Source: Sporocytophaga myxococcoides DSM 11118 (GTDB lineage: Bacteria > Bacteroidota > Bacteroidia > Cytophagales > Cytophagaceae). From it: DNA of 64,000 nt. How positions within the stretch are numbered: the stretch's first letter is position 1; the number at the start of each line of letters is the position of its first letter. Below are positions 1-9,751 of the stretch, in pieces. The translations under genes were made by a program, and so were the position numbers. Under the pieces are notes generated by a model, which was given only the letters and a program-made list of their open reading frames with translations, was not told where the DNA came from and ran no database searches. The DNA lies in the NCBI RefSeq assembly GCF_000426725.1, contig NZ_KE384561.1:124001-188000 (forward strand). The letters are read 5' to 3'.

Positions 1-209
1 AAAAGAAACTGGGTATAAAAGTAGGTGAAACAACTACTGATAATAAGTTCTCTTTGAAAGCTGTTGAGTGTCTTGGCGCTTGCGGATACGCTCCCATGGC
101 TCAGATCGGTAAGTTCTATTATGAACATCTTACAGAAGAAAAGATGGACAAAATTATTGCAAGACTAGGACAAGAAGATTTTAATCCTGATAATAAATAC
201 GAGATCTAA
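1..209 (+). CDS. nuoE: NADH-quinone oxidoreductase subunit E (NuoE), 3' part only
   Basis: The gene enters from the left edge; the reading frame begins at base 3 and ends with TAA at 207-209. The remaining 68 codons carry the CLGACGYAP motif, which holds the second cysteine pair that binds the [2Fe-2S] cluster N1a in the thioredoxin-like NuoE fold. NuoE sits in the NADH-oxidising arm of complex I beside NuoF. Its stop overlaps the nuoF start by one base (TAATG), a sign of translational coupling. The identity is secure from the motif and position; the N-terminal half lies outside the window. Confidence 0.93.
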   Translation, partial: KKLGIKVGETTTDNKFSLKAVECLGACGYAPMAQIGKFYYEHLTEEKMDKIIARLGQEDFNPDNKYEI

Positions 210-1567
210 TGGCCAGGAAATTATTATTAGAAAACATAAACGTTCCGGGAGTTAAATCCTTTAACGTTTACAGAGCAAATGGCGGTTACCGTTCAGTTGA
301 AAAAGCTCTGAAAACCATGTCTCCTGACGACGTGATGGAAGAAGTGAAGAAATCAGGACTAAGAGGACGTGGTGGCGCCGGTTTCCCTACTGGTATGAAA
401 TGGAGTTTCCTGGACAGAAAATCTGATAAGCCTAGATACCTTGTGTGTAATGCTGACGAAAGCGAGCCAGGTACATTCAAGGATAGATTTTTAATGGAAT
501 ACATTCCTCACCTTCTTATTGAAGGCTTAATTGTTTCCAGTTATTCCTTAGGTTCAAATACCACTTATATATACATCCGCGGTGAATACAGATGGATTGT
601 GGATATTCTTGAGAATGCCATTGCAGAAGCTAAACACAATGGTTTCCTTGGAAAAAACATCCTTGGTTCAGGATACGATCTTGAAATTTATGTACAGCCA
701 GGTGGTGGTGCTTATATCTGCGGTGAAGAAACTGCTTTGATAGAGTCTCTGGAAGGAAAAAGAGGAAATCCGAGAATGAAACCTCCTTTCCCTGCTATAT
801 CAGGACTATACAACTGCCCTACAGTGGTAAACAATGTGGAAACACTGGCAACAGTTGTTCCTATCATTAATATGGGTGGTGATGAATATGCTAAAATTGG
901 CGTGGGCAGATCTACAGGAACAAAACTGATCTCTGCTTGCGGACATATGAATAAACCAGGAGTTTATGAAATCGAATTGGGGCTTCCAGTTGACGAATTC
1001 CTAAATTCTGACGAGTATTGTGGTGGAATAAGAGCAGGACATACACTTAAAGCTGTTGTGCCAGGTGGTTCTTCTGTACCAATTTTACCAGCAGAACTGT
1101 TCTATAAAACCAAAGAAGGTGTAGCTAGATTAATGAGTTACGAATCACTTTCTGAAGGAGGTTTTGCAAGCGGTTCCATGCTTGGTTCAGGTGGATTTAT
1201 CGCGATGGATGAAACCACTTGTATAGTTAGAAACCTTTGGAACTTTACAAGATTTTATCACCATGAGTCTTGTGGTCAGTGCAGCCCATGCAGAGAAGGT
1301 ACAGGCTGGATGGAAAAAGTGTTGCATAGGTTAGAACACGGACATGGATCAATGAGTGATATCGACCTTTTGGTTGACATTGCTAAAAAAATTGAAGGAA
1401 ATACCATTTGCCCACTTGGAGACGCTGCAGCATGGCCCGTAGCAAGTCACATCAGACACTTCAGAGAGGAGTTTGAATACCATGTTAAATTTCCTGAAAA
1501 AGTAGCACATAGTCCATTTGCACATAGTGTGGATTATAAAAGAGAATTAAATACTGTATTACAATGA
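209..1567 (+). CDS. nuoF: NADH-quinone oxidoreductase subunit F (NuoF), NADH- and FMN-binding
   Basis: Flavoprotein of the peripheral arm of complex I: it oxidises NADH, holds FMN and passes electrons to iron-sulfur cluster N3. The 452-residue length is normal. GRGGAGFPTG (about residues 52-61) is the glycine-rich nucleotide-binding loop, NADESEPGTFKDR follows, and SCGQCSPCREG near residue 353 plus a later cysteine (NTICPLGD) supply the four ligands of the [4Fe-4S] cluster. The ATG overlaps the nuoE stop and the 3' end overlaps nuoG by four bases, so translation is probably coupled through the operon. Confidence 0.97.
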   Translation: MARKLLLENINVPGVKSFNVYRANGGYRSVEKALKTMSPDDVMEEVKKSGLRGRGGAGFPTGMKWSFLDRKSDKPRYLVCNADESEPGTFKDRFLMEYIPHLLIEGLIVSSYSLGSNTTYIYIRGEYRWIVDILENAIAEAKHNGFLGKNILGSGYDLEIYVQPGGGAYICGEETALIESLEGKRGNPRMKPPFPAISGLYNCPTVVNNVETLATVVPIINMGGDEYAKIGVGRSTGTKLISACGHMNKPGVYEIELGLPVDEFLNSDEYCGGIRAGHTLKAVVPGGSSVPILPAELFYKTKEGVARLMSYESLSEGGFASGSMLGSGGFIAMDETTCIVRNLWNFTRFYHHESCGQCSPCREGTGWMEKVLHRLEHGHGSMSDIDLLVDIAKKIEGNTICPLGDAAAWPVASHIRHFREEFEYHVKFPEKVAHSPFAHSVDYKRELNTVLQ

Positions 1568-2532
1568 TTAAGGTAACTATAGATGGTGTTGAAACAGAGG
1601 TAGAACCAGGAACAACGATCCTGAATGCTGCCAGACAAATTGGAGGCGATCTTGTACCTCCTGCCATGTGTTATTACTCTAAACTTAAAGGTTCAGGAGG
1701 AAAATGCAGAACTTGTCTTGTAAAAGTATCTGCGGGTTCTGCTAAAGATCCAAGACCAATGCCGAAACTGGTTGCATCTTGCTCCACTCCTGTTCAGGAC
1801 GGTATGGTTGTACAAAACATCACTTCTCCTGAAGTTCTTGAAGCTAGAAAAGGTGTAGTAGAATTTTTATTAATAAACCACCCTCTTGATTGCCCAATTT
1901 GTGATCAGGCAGGTGAATGTCACTTACAGGATCTTGCATTTGAGCATGGTTCTGCGAAGACCAGATACGAAGAGGAAAGAAGATCTTTTGATAAAATAGA
2001 TATCGGTAGCAAGATACAATTGCACATGACAAGATGCATTCTTTGCTACAGATGTGTCTTCACTGCTAATCAAATCACTAATGAGCGTGTTCACGGTGTT
2101 CTTAACAGAGGAGATGCTGCCGAAATCGGTACTTACATTCAAAACGTAATCGAAAATGATTTTTCAGGTAACGTAATCGATGTTTGCCCGGTTGGAGCTC
2201 TTACAGATAAAACCTTCCGCTTCAAAAGCAGGGTTTGGTTTGTAAAACCAATGTACGCTCATCGTAATTGCGATAAATGCTGTGGAAAGACCACCGTCTG
2301 GATGAAAGGTGATGAAGTTTTCAGAGTAACAGGAAGAAAAGATCAGTACGGAGAAGTAGAAGATTTCATTTGCAACGATTGTAGATTTGATAAAAAATTA
2401 GCCAGCGACTGGACTGTAGAAGGACCTGCTCCTATTCAGAGAAATTCTGTTCAGGCTCAAAACAAATATTTACAGGGAATAAAAGTAGATGCACCGAAGA
2501 ACATAGGTTATGGAAATATTTCTGATAGATAA
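1564..2532 (+). CDS. nuoG: NADH-quinone oxidoreductase subunit G (NuoG), short form
   Basis: Iron-sulfur subunit of the complex I electron-input arm. In order: a ferredoxin-like [2Fe-2S] domain (cysteines around residues 36-70, with GKCRTC), a His-Cys3 site HPLDCPICDQAGECH near residue 105 (cluster N5), CILCYRC with a later DVCPVGAL (cluster N4), and a C-terminal block with NCDKCC and FICNDCRF that resembles the N7/molybdopterin-oxidoreductase entry motif. The protein then stops at 322 residues, whereas E. coli or Thermus NuoG runs to roughly 780-910 with a large catalytically inactive molybdopterin-like domain. No remnant of that domain follows, because nuoH begins inside the nuoG 3' end. 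This looks like a compact natural form, not a frameshift. Confidence 0.93.
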   Translation: MIKVTIDGVETEVEPGTTILNAARQIGGDLVPPAMCYYSKLKGSGGKCRTCLVKVSAGSAKDPRPMPKLVASCSTPVQDGMVVQNITSPEVLEARKGVVEFLLINHPLDCPICDQAGECHLQDLAFEHGSAKTRYEEERRSFDKIDIGSKIQLHMTRCILCYRCVFTANQITNERVHGVLNRGDAAEIGTYIQNVIENDFSGNVIDVCPVGALTDKTFRFKSRVWFVKPMYAHRNCDKCCGKTTVWMKGDEVFRVTGRKDQYGEVEDFICNDCRFDKKLASDWTVEGPAPIQRNSVQAQNKYLQGIKVDAPKNIGYGNISDR

Positions 2533-3553
2533 GATAGTATTAATTGTAGCCGTCTTCGGCATTACACTTTTATTTGCGCTATACAGCACATATGCTGAAA
2601 GAAAAGTAGCTGCATTTATTCAGGACAGACTAGGCCCCAACAGAGCCGGAATTTTTGGTATTCTTCAACCTCTTGCGGACGGAGTAAAATTCTTTTTAAA
2701 AGAAGAGTTTATACCTGCGCATGCAGATAAGGCCTTATTTATTTTAGGTCCATCAGTATCAATGACGACAGCATTAATGACAAGTGCTGTAATTCCTTGG
2801 GGTAATTCACTTGAACTATTTGACAGAGTCATTAGCCTGCAAATCACTGACCTTAACATCGGTATCCTTTATGTATTTGCAGTGGTTTCCATTGGAGTTT
2901 ATGGAATCATGATCGGAGGATGGGCTTCGAACAACAAATTCTCTCTTCTTGGAGCATTGAGAGCTAGCTCACAGATGATCAGTTATGAGATTGCAATGGG
3001 CTTATCTATCATAGCTCTTGTAATGACAACTGGGACATTAAGTCTTGGCGAAATCGTACAACAACAGAATGGTTCAATATTTGGTATTTCAGGAGCTTCC
3101 TGGAACATCATTTATCAGCCACTAGGCTTCTTAATCTTTATGATTTGTGCCTTTGCTGAGTGTAACAGAACTCCATTTGACCTTCCGGAATCTGAAAACG
3201 AGCTTGTCGGAGGTTATCACACAGAGTATAGCAGTATGAAACTTGGATTCTTCCTTTTCGCTGAGTATACCAATATGTTCATATCTTCTGCGATTATGAG
3301 CTCGCTTTATTTCGGAGGATATAACTTCCCGTTCATGGATCAGTTAGGGTTATCTCATAATCTGGTAACAATCCTAGGAACAACATTCCTTTTCGCGAAA
3401 ATAGTTATGTTCATATTCCTTTTCATGTGGGTAAGGTGGACACTTCCGAGATTCAGATACGATCAATTGATGAGAATGGGCTGGAAAATGCTTATACCAT
3501 TGGCATTGATCAACATAATTATTACAGGTCTTTTAATCGTTGTATTAAAATAA
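2510..3553 (+). CDS. nuoH: NADH-quinone oxidoreductase subunit H (NuoH), membrane subunit
   Basis: Membrane subunit at the junction of the peripheral and membrane arms; it forms part of the quinone-binding chamber. It has about eight hydrophobic segments. The conserved family stretch AERKVAAFIQDRLGPNRAG is near the N-terminus, and the quinone-loop motif FAECNRTPFDLPESENELVGG lies around residues 210-232. The chosen ATG overlaps the nuoG 3' end by 23 bases; it places the start just before the first membrane helix, as in other NuoH proteins. Length 347 is typical. Confidence 0.96.
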   Translation: MEIFLIDKIVLIVAVFGITLLFALYSTYAERKVAAFIQDRLGPNRAGIFGILQPLADGVKFFLKEEFIPAHADKALFILGPSVSMTTALMTSAVIPWGNSLELFDRVISLQITDLNIGILYVFAVVSIGVYGIMIGGWASNNKFSLLGALRASSQMISYEIAMGLSIIALVMTTGTLSLGEIVQQQNGSIFGISGASWNIIYQPLGFLIFMICAFAECNRTPFDLPESENELVGGYHTEYSSMKLGFFLFAEYTNMFISSAIMSSLYFGGYNFPFMDQLGLSHNLVTILGTTFLFAKIVMFIFLFMWVRWTLPRFRYDQLMRMGWKMLIPLALINIIITGLLIVVLK

Positions 3554-3560
3554 ATCAGTT

Positions 3561-4091
3561 ATGCACTCTTTATCTAACAGATCAAAGGTTGTAGTTAAGA
3601 AAGAAATGACATTGACGGAGAAAATGTATCTCCCGGCAATACTTGGTGGTATGTTGATCACCATCAAGCACTTCTTTAAAAGAAAACCAACCATTCAATA
3701 TCCTGAACAAAAAAGAGAGTTCAGTAAGGTTTACAGAGGCAAACACATTCTGAAAAGAGATGAGCAAGGCAGAGAAAACTGCACTGCTTGTGGTCTATGC
3801 GCCGTAGCATGTCCTGCTGAAGCTATTTCTATAGTTGCTGCTGAAAGAAAAAAAGGTGAGGAACATCTGTATCGTGAAGAAAAATATGCCAAGACATACG
3901 AAATAAATATGCTTAGATGTATTTTCTGCGGTCTTTGTGAAGAAGCTTGTCCTAAGGATGCTGTATATCTTACAGAAGAGCTTGCACCAGCAAACTTTGA
4001 CAGATCGAACTTTATTTTCGGAAAAGATAAACTTGTTCAACCAGTAGGAACAAGTGCACATCCTAAAACTTATAAACCTTACAAAAAGTAA
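3561..4091 (+). CDS. nuoI: NADH-quinone oxidoreductase subunit I (NuoI), 2x[4Fe-4S] protein
   Basis: Ferredoxin-like subunit carrying clusters N6a and N6b, which hand electrons toward NuoB and the quinone site. Two classical CxxCxxCxxxCP motifs are visible: CTACGLCAVACP (about residues 75-86) and CIFCGLCEEACP (about 117-128). At 176 residues the length fits. An alternative ATG at 3606 would give a protein starting MTLTEKMY; the upstream ATG at 3561 is kept because it follows nuoH by only seven bases. Confidence 0.95.
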   Translation: MHSLSNRSKVVVKKEMTLTEKMYLPAILGGMLITIKHFFKRKPTIQYPEQKREFSKVYRGKHILKRDEQGRENCTACGLCAVACPAEAISIVAAERKKGEEHLYREEKYAKTYEINMLRCIFCGLCEEACPKDAVYLTEELAPANFDRSNFIFGKDKLVQPVGTSAHPKTYKPYKK

Positions 4092-4093
4092 CA

Positions 4094-4597
4094 ATGGATC
4101 AGTTGGTATTTTTGATTTTGTCTATCATATCGATAGGTGCTGCATTGGCGGTCATATTTTCTAAAAACCCAGTGTATAGTGTATTATTTCTGATATTGAC
4201 TTTCTTTTCTATAGCAGGGCATTATGTTCTATTGAATGCACAATTTCTTTTCATTGTGCATATCATAGTTTATGCAGGAGCAATCATGGTATTGTTCCTC
4301 TTTGTAATCATGCTTTTAAACCTCAACAAGACTAGCGAAACCGGCAAAACTATGCTACCTAAAATAGCAGGTGCTATTTCCGGAGGACTATTACTGATTG
4401 TATTGTTGGGAGCTGTAAAAGGCCTTAATCAATCAGAAGCAAGTCAAGCAATAAATGCAGACATGGGTTCAGTTAAAAACCTGGGAAAAATCCTTTTCAG
4501 TGAATATTTGCTTCCATTTGAAGTTTCATCCGCACTATTCCTTTCTGCAATGATCGGAGCTGTGATGTTAGGAAAAAAGAATCTTAAAGATCATTAA
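4094..4597 (+). CDS. nuoJ: NADH-quinone oxidoreductase subunit J (NuoJ)
   Basis: Small membrane subunit of complex I with five predicted hydrophobic helices in 167 residues. The family-typical stretch with HIIVYAGAIMVLFLFVIMLL, around residues 56-75, includes the pi-bulge helix linked to coupling of quinone reduction to proton transfer. The ATG lies two bases after the nuoI stop. There is nothing unusual in length or composition. Confidence 0.94.
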   Translation: MDQLVFLILSIISIGAALAVIFSKNPVYSVLFLILTFFSIAGHYVLLNAQFLFIVHIIVYAGAIMVLFLFVIMLLNLNKTSETGKTMLPKIAGAISGGLLLIVLLGAVKGLNQSEASQAINADMGSVKNLGKILFSEYLLPFEVSSALFLSAMIGAVMLGKKNLKDH

Positions 4598-4615
4598 TAT
4601 TTGAAATAGCAGATC

Positions 4616-4930
4616 ATGCAAGTTTTATCAAACACAGTTAATAACTACCTTGTTCTTGCAAGCATCCTTTTTGCGATAGGCGTCATGGGTGTCCTTGTAA
4701 GAAGGAATATCATTATCATTTTTATGTCCATCGAGCTGATGCTGAATGCTATAAACCTTTTGCTTGTAGCATTTTCTGTATTTCATAATGATGCCTCAGG
4801 ACAGGTATTCGTTTTCTTTATCATGGCAGTTGCCGCGGCTGAAGTTACGGTCGGTCTGGCAATCCTTGTAATGATATACAGAAATACAGGATCGGTAGAT
4901 ATAAATTCTCTGAATAAATTAAAGTGGTAG
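4616..4930 (+). CDS. nuoK: NADH-quinone oxidoreductase subunit K (NuoK)
   Basis: Three-helix membrane subunit of 104 residues, a standard length for NuoK. Buried acidic residues on helices 2 and 3 ([13 protein letters not shown], and [13 protein letters not shown]) match the conserved glutamates that form part of the proton path. It sits 18 bases after nuoJ and 16 bases before nuoL in the same operon. Confidence 0.95.
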   Translation: MQVLSNTVNNYLVLASILFAIGVMGVLVRRNIIIIFMSIELMLNAINLLLVAFSVFHNDASGQVFVFFIMAVAAAEVTVGLAILVMIYRNTGSVDINSLNKLKW

Positions 4931-4946
4931 AATAAATAGATAAAAG

Positions 4947-6857
4947 ATGTTACAATTAGCCTGGTTAATACCTGTTTTACCTCTTATTGGATTTTTGATA
5001 ATTGGTTTAGCTAATAAAAAGTTAAACAAAGCCCTTGTAGGTATTATTGGTTGCGGAAGTATCCTTGGATCCTTCCTTATTGTGCTTTCCCTTTTGATCA
5101 ATGTATTAAATGGAAGCATTCAATCCGAAACCCTTACATATTTCAACTGGATTTCAGCAGGTTCGCTTGATATTAAGCTTTCATTTCTTATAGATCCTCT
5201 TTCTGTTACGATGATGACAATCATCACAGGAGTTGGTTTCTTAATTCATTTGTATTCTGCCGGATACATGTCTCATGACGAAGGTTTTGCAAGGTACTTC
5301 GCTTACCTGAATCTATTCGTTTTCTCCATGTTAATCCTTGTGATGGGCTCCAACTTCCTTGTTCTATTTGCAGGATGGGAAGGTGTAGGACTTTGCTCTT
5401 ATCTATTAATAGGATTCTGGTTTAAAAACAATGATTATAACAACGCTGCGAAAAAAGCATTCATTATGAACCGTATAGGTGACCTTGGCTTCCTTTTAGG
5501 AATGCTTTTGATCATCGTTACATTCGGAAGCCTTGAGTATAGTGTTGTTTTCGAGCAGGCCCAAACTATCTTCAAACCAGGTGTTGCTCAACCTGTACTG
5601 ATAGCAATTACATTGCTATTATTCCTCGGAGCAACCGGTAAAAGCGCACAAATTCCACTTTATACCTGGCTACCTGATGCGATGGCAGGTCCGACACCTG
5701 TTTCTGCACTTATTCACGCAGCAACCATGGTTACAGCAGGTATTTACATGATTGTAAGATCTAATGTACTTTTCTCTTTAGCGCCATTCACTTTAGAAGT
5801 AATTGAAATTATCGGACTTACAACTGCTCTTTTTGCAGCAACAATCGGTCTGGTTCAAAACGATATCAAAAAAGTACTTGCTTATTCTACAGTAAGTCAG
5901 TTAGGATATATGTTCTTCGCTCTTGGAATGGGAGCCTATTCAACAGCGATATTCCACGTAGCTACACATGCTTTCTTTAAGGCACTTCTTTTCCTTGGTG
6001 CTGGTAGTGTAATTCACGCAATGAGTGGCGAACAAGATATCAGAAGCATGGGTGGTCTTTGGAAAAAACTTCCGATTACCTTCGCTACGTTTATCATAGG
6101 AACAGTTGCTATTGCAGGTATCCCCCCATTTGCTGGTTTCTTCTCTAAAGATGAAATTCTGGCTCATGCTTACGAACACTCCCCTATTCTATGGGTGCTT
6201 GGAGTTTTAGGTGCATTGATGACTACATTCTATATGTTCCGTCTGGTTTTCTTGACCTTCTTCGGATCATTCAGAGGAACAGACCACCAGAAATCTCATT
6301 TACATGAATCTCCACTTATCATGACTATTCCATTGATGGTACTTGCAGTGCTTTCAGTAATTGGAGGTTTTGTAGGTGTTCCAGAAGTTCTTGGAGGTCA
6401 TAACTTCCTGAAATCTTTCTTAAGTCCAGTAATAGCTCCGATTAATCAACATACGGAACACGCATTAAGTCATTCGACAGAATTAATGCTAATGGGAATT
6501 TCAGTTGGAGCAGTTTTATTGGTAATTATAATTGCTGCAATAGTTTACATTTCTAAAAAAGCAGTTCCATCTCCAGAGGGATCAGATCTTTCCGCTCCTC
6601 ACAAAGTACTATACAACAAATACTATATTGACGAAATCTACAGAACCCTGGTAGTAAAACCACTTTACTGGCTTGGAGATATATTCTACAAAGTGTTTGA
6701 GATAAAAATTATTGACAACTTTGTAAATGCCTGGGGTAAGGGAATTGATAGAGGAAGCGCCGGCTTAAGATTTCTACAAAACGGTAGCATCAGTTTCTAC
6801 ATGTTTGCTATGGTTATTGGCATCATATTAATATTGTTCTTTAACACGATTATCTAG
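4947..6857 (+). CDS. nuoL: NADH-quinone oxidoreductase subunit L (NuoL), antiporter-like proton channel
   Basis: Distal membrane subunit of complex I, related to Mrp-type antiporters. The 636-residue protein has about 16 hydrophobic helices. Family motifs seen include GWEGVGLCSYLLIGFW (buried Glu, about residues 143-158), KSAQIPLYTWLPDAMAGPTPVSALIHAATMV (about 231-261) and HAFFKALLFLGAGSVIH. The C-terminal part, after a polar stretch near residue 545, fits the amphipathic lateral helix plus final anchor helix. Confidence 0.96.
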   Translation: MLQLAWLIPVLPLIGFLIIGLANKKLNKALVGIIGCGSILGSFLIVLSLLINVLNGSIQSETLTYFNWISAGSLDIKLSFLIDPLSVTMMTIITGVGFLIHLYSAGYMSHDEGFARYFAYLNLFVFSMLILVMGSNFLVLFAGWEGVGLCSYLLIGFWFKNNDYNNAAKKAFIMNRIGDLGFLLGMLLIIVTFGSLEYSVVFEQAQTIFKPGVAQPVLIAITLLLFLGATGKSAQIPLYTWLPDAMAGPTPVSALIHAATMVTAGIYMIVRSNVLFSLAPFTLEVIEIIGLTTALFAATIGLVQNDIKKVLAYSTVSQLGYMFFALGMGAYSTAIFHVATHAFFKALLFLGAGSVIHAMSGEQDIRSMGGLWKKLPITFATFIIGTVAIAGIPPFAGFFSKDEILAHAYEHSPILWVLGVLGALMTTFYMFRLVFLTFFGSFRGTDHQKSHLHESPLIMTIPLMVLAVLSVIGGFVGVPEVLGGHNFLKSFLSPVIAPINQHTEHALSHSTELMLMGISVGAVLLVIIIAAIVYISKKAVPSPEGSDLSAPHKVLYNKYYIDEIYRTLVVKPLYWLGDIFYKVFEIKIIDNFVNAWGKGIDRGSAGLRFLQNGSISFYMFAMVIGIILILFFNTII

Positions 6858-6862
6858 TTTTA

Positions 6863-8329
6863 ATGGAAACCAGTATATTAATTTTTCTTCCGTTAGTAGC
6901 AGGCTTAATTTCATTCCTGCTTCCTGACAACAGGGCAAAACAATTTGCATTTACAGCTGCACTAGCTGAATTTGCTTATTCTCTGGTTTTACTCTTACAA
7001 TTTAATCCTCAGGAAACTTTAGCTTATAGTACTTCAGTGCCATGGGTTAAATCAATGGGAATTTCATTCAGTGTAGGAATGGATGGAATCAGCATACTTC
7101 TTGTAATGCTTACCACCTTTCTTATTCCTTTAATTATCCTTTCTTCTTTCAGAAGAACATTTGCTAACAGCAACTACTTCTATGGACTTGTATTAATCAT
7201 GCAGTCAGCACTTGTAGGAGTATTTGTTGCCCGTGATGCGTTTTTGTTCTATGTGTTCTGGGAGTTGGCACTTATTCCAATCTATTTCATCGCATTGATC
7301 TGGGGAGGCGAAAACAGAAAAAAAATCACTTTCAAGTTCTTCGTTTATACTCTAGCAGGCAGTCTATTAATGCTTGTTGCGATCATTTATCTGTATCTTC
7401 AGACCCCAAACGGTTCGTTCGACATTAATCAATTCTACGCAGTTGGAAGCACATTAAGTTCAACAGACCAGGCGCTTGTGTTCTTTGCATTCTTCCTGGC
7501 ATTTGCTATCAAGATGCCGATCTTCCCTTTTCATACTTGGCAGCCTGACACCTATACTGTAACACCTGCTCAGGGTACTATGCTTCTTTCTGGAATCATG
7601 CTAAAGATGGGTATCTACGGAGTTATAAGATGGATACTTCCACTTGTACCAGAAGCAGCTCACACATATGGAATGCCGGCGATTATTCTTAGCGTGATTG
7701 GAATTATCTATGCTTCGATCATAGCAATTAAGCAAAAAGACTTCAAGAGACTGATTGCTTATGTTTCAATCGCACACGTTGGTTTAATTGCAGCAGGAAT
7801 ATTTACTCTTGGAGAAGAAAGTCTTCAGGGAGGTATCATTCAAATGCTTTCTCACGGTATCAATGTAGTGGGATTGTTCTTTGTAATTGATGTTCTATTT
7901 GACAGAACCAAAACGCTTGAACTATCTTCTTTAGGTGGAATAAGAAATGTTGCCCCCTTCTTTACTGTTACGTTTATCATTTTGCTTTTCAGCAGTATAG
8001 CACTGCCATTTACAGGAGGTTTTCCTGGTGAGTTCCTTCTATTCGTTGGAATATTCCAGTACAATCCGTGGATAGCTGCAGTGGCCGGAGTTTCTGTAAT
8101 TCTGGGTGCAGTTTATATGTTATCAAGCTTCCAGAAGATCATGTTGGGAGAAACCAACAACTTAACTTCAGGATTTGCTGATCTGTTTACAAGCGAAAAA
8201 CTGGTATTAATACCAATAATCATTTTAATATTCTGGATGGGGATTTACCCTGAAACATTCCTTGAAATTTCGGAACCAGCAGTTAAAGCATTAATCAAAG
8301 GAACAGGGGCATCTTTAAGTTTGAAATAA
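6863..8329 (+). CDS. nuoM: NADH-quinone oxidoreductase subunit M (NuoM), antiporter-like proton channel
   Basis: Second antiporter-like membrane subunit, 488 residues. FWELALIPIYFIALIWGG (about residues 130-147) carries the conserved buried glutamate, and KMPIFPFHTWQPDTYTVTPAQG (about 212-233) is the family signature with a channel lysine. It starts six bases after the nuoL stop and ends four bases before nuoN, which fits one transcript. Confidence 0.96.
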   Translation: METSILIFLPLVAGLISFLLPDNRAKQFAFTAALAEFAYSLVLLLQFNPQETLAYSTSVPWVKSMGISFSVGMDGISILLVMLTTFLIPLIILSSFRRTFANSNYFYGLVLIMQSALVGVFVARDAFLFYVFWELALIPIYFIALIWGGENRKKITFKFFVYTLAGSLLMLVAIIYLYLQTPNGSFDINQFYAVGSTLSSTDQALVFFAFFLAFAIKMPIFPFHTWQPDTYTVTPAQGTMLLSGIMLKMGIYGVIRWILPLVPEAAHTYGMPAIILSVIGIIYASIIAIKQKDFKRLIAYVSIAHVGLIAAGIFTLGEESLQGGIIQMLSHGINVVGLFFVIDVLFDRTKTLELSSLGGIRNVAPFFTVTFIILLFSSIALPFTGGFPGEFLLFVGIFQYNPWIAAVAGVSVILGAVYMLSSFQKIMLGETNNLTSGFADLFTSEKLVLIPIIILIFWMGIYPETFLEISEPAVKALIKGTGASLSLK

Positions 8330-8332
8330 CCG

Positions 8333-9721
8333 ATGAAAACATTAATTCTAACAGCATTACTTGGCATCGTTTCAATGTTATCCGAGATATTCGGATTCAG
8401 AAAATATCTTTGGACAATTTTAGTTCTTGGCCTTACAGGTGTATTTTGTGTAAACTTGTCTGAGCTAACTTCTGCATATCAGTATTTTCCGAATATGGTT
8501 GTATTTGATCATTATGCGGGAGTATTTTCCGGGCTAATTATACTGATGGCTCTTGTTTGGTTTTTTATCTCAAAAGATCAGTATGATTCAAATGAATTCA
8601 ATCAGGCAGATCATTACTCACTGATAATGTTTGCTCTAACCGGAACAATTGTACTCGTATCATTTACCCACCTTGCTATGCTTTTCCTTGGAATCGAAAT
8701 TCTTTCAATTCCAATGTTTATCTTGGCTGGTAGTAGAAAACATGAACTGTCTTCAAATGAAGCTTCTTTAAAGTACTTTATAATGGGTGCTTTTGCTTCA
8801 GGTATATTATTATTTGGAATTGCTCTTTTATATGGTGCAACTGGAACATTCAATATCCACGAAATTGCACTTATAGCTTCCAATAATTCAGATTCTGTAT
8901 CAATCTTATTTTATACAGGTATATTTATGGTGATGATTGGTCTTGCATTCAAGGTTTCTGCAGTTCCATTCCACTTCTGGACGCCAGATGTTTATGAAGG
9001 ATCACCACTTGTTATTACTGCTTTCATGGCAACTATTGTAAAAACTGCAGCATTTGCCGCTTTTTACAGATTATTCAATACATCATTTACCCCACTGCTT
9101 CCGCATTGGGGATCTACGCTTTCTGTGATTATTATCTTTACGATTTTAACAGGAAATATTCTTGCAGTGTATCAGATCAGCGTAAAAAGGATGCTTGCAT
9201 ACTCTGGTATTGCTCAGGCAGGTTACATGTTAATGACTATACTTCTTCAAAACTACGAAAGTCAGGACGCATTAGTACTTTATACGTCCTCATATGCACT
9301 ATCAACACTTTGTGCTTTTGCGGTTCTTCATTATGTAGTTAAATTAAAAGGCAATGATTCTTTCGAAGCATTCAGTGGTTTAGGCAAATCTCATCCATTA
9401 CTTGCTGTAATCATGGTAATTTCTATGCTTTCTTTAGCAGGTATTCCTCCTGCAATTGGATTCTTTGCTAAATTTTATCTGTTCTCAGCGGTTCTGCAAC
9501 AAGGATATTTAGGATTGGTAATTGTAGCTGTACTAGGCTCTTTAATAAGCGTTTACTATTACTTCAGAGTTATTATTTCAATGTATTCTGGAGAATCTGA
9601 AACAGAATCAATACAACTTTCTGTTATTAATAAAGCTGTATTAGTATTAATTGGCTGCTTAATAATTCTACTTGGAGTTACTCCTGGCCTGTTTATTGAT
9701 GCTATAAAGTCTTTAACCTAA
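8333..9721 (+). CDS. nuoN: NADH-quinone oxidoreductase subunit N (NuoN), antiporter-like proton channel
   Basis: Third antiporter-like membrane subunit and last complex I gene of the operon, 462 residues. FLGIEILSIPMFILAG (about residues 115-130), KVSAVPFHFWTPDVYEGSP (about 208-226) and the lysine-containing KRMLAYSGIAQAGYM segment are typical of NuoN. The order nuoE-F-G-H-I-J-K-L-M-N is the usual bacterial order; nuoA-D should lie to the left of the window. Confidence 0.95.
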   Translation: MKTLILTALLGIVSMLSEIFGFRKYLWTILVLGLTGVFCVNLSELTSAYQYFPNMVVFDHYAGVFSGLIILMALVWFFISKDQYDSNEFNQADHYSLIMFALTGTIVLVSFTHLAMLFLGIEILSIPMFILAGSRKHELSSNEASLKYFIMGAFASGILLFGIALLYGATGTFNIHEIALIASNNSDSVSILFYTGIFMVMIGLAFKVSAVPFHFWTPDVYEGSPLVITAFMATIVKTAAFAAFYRLFNTSFTPLLPHWGSTLSVIIIFTILTGNILAVYQISVKRMLAYSGIAQAGYMLMTILLQNYESQDALVLYTSSYALSTLCAFAVLHYVVKLKGNDSFEAFSGLGKSHPLLAVIMVISMLSLAGIPPAIGFFAKFYLFSAVLQQGYLGLVIVAVLGSLISVYYYFRVIISMYSGESETESIQLSVINKAVLVLIGCLIILLGVTPGLFIDAIKSLT

Positions 9722-9751
9722 AGACAGAAGTTTAATTAAATAGTTTTATAC

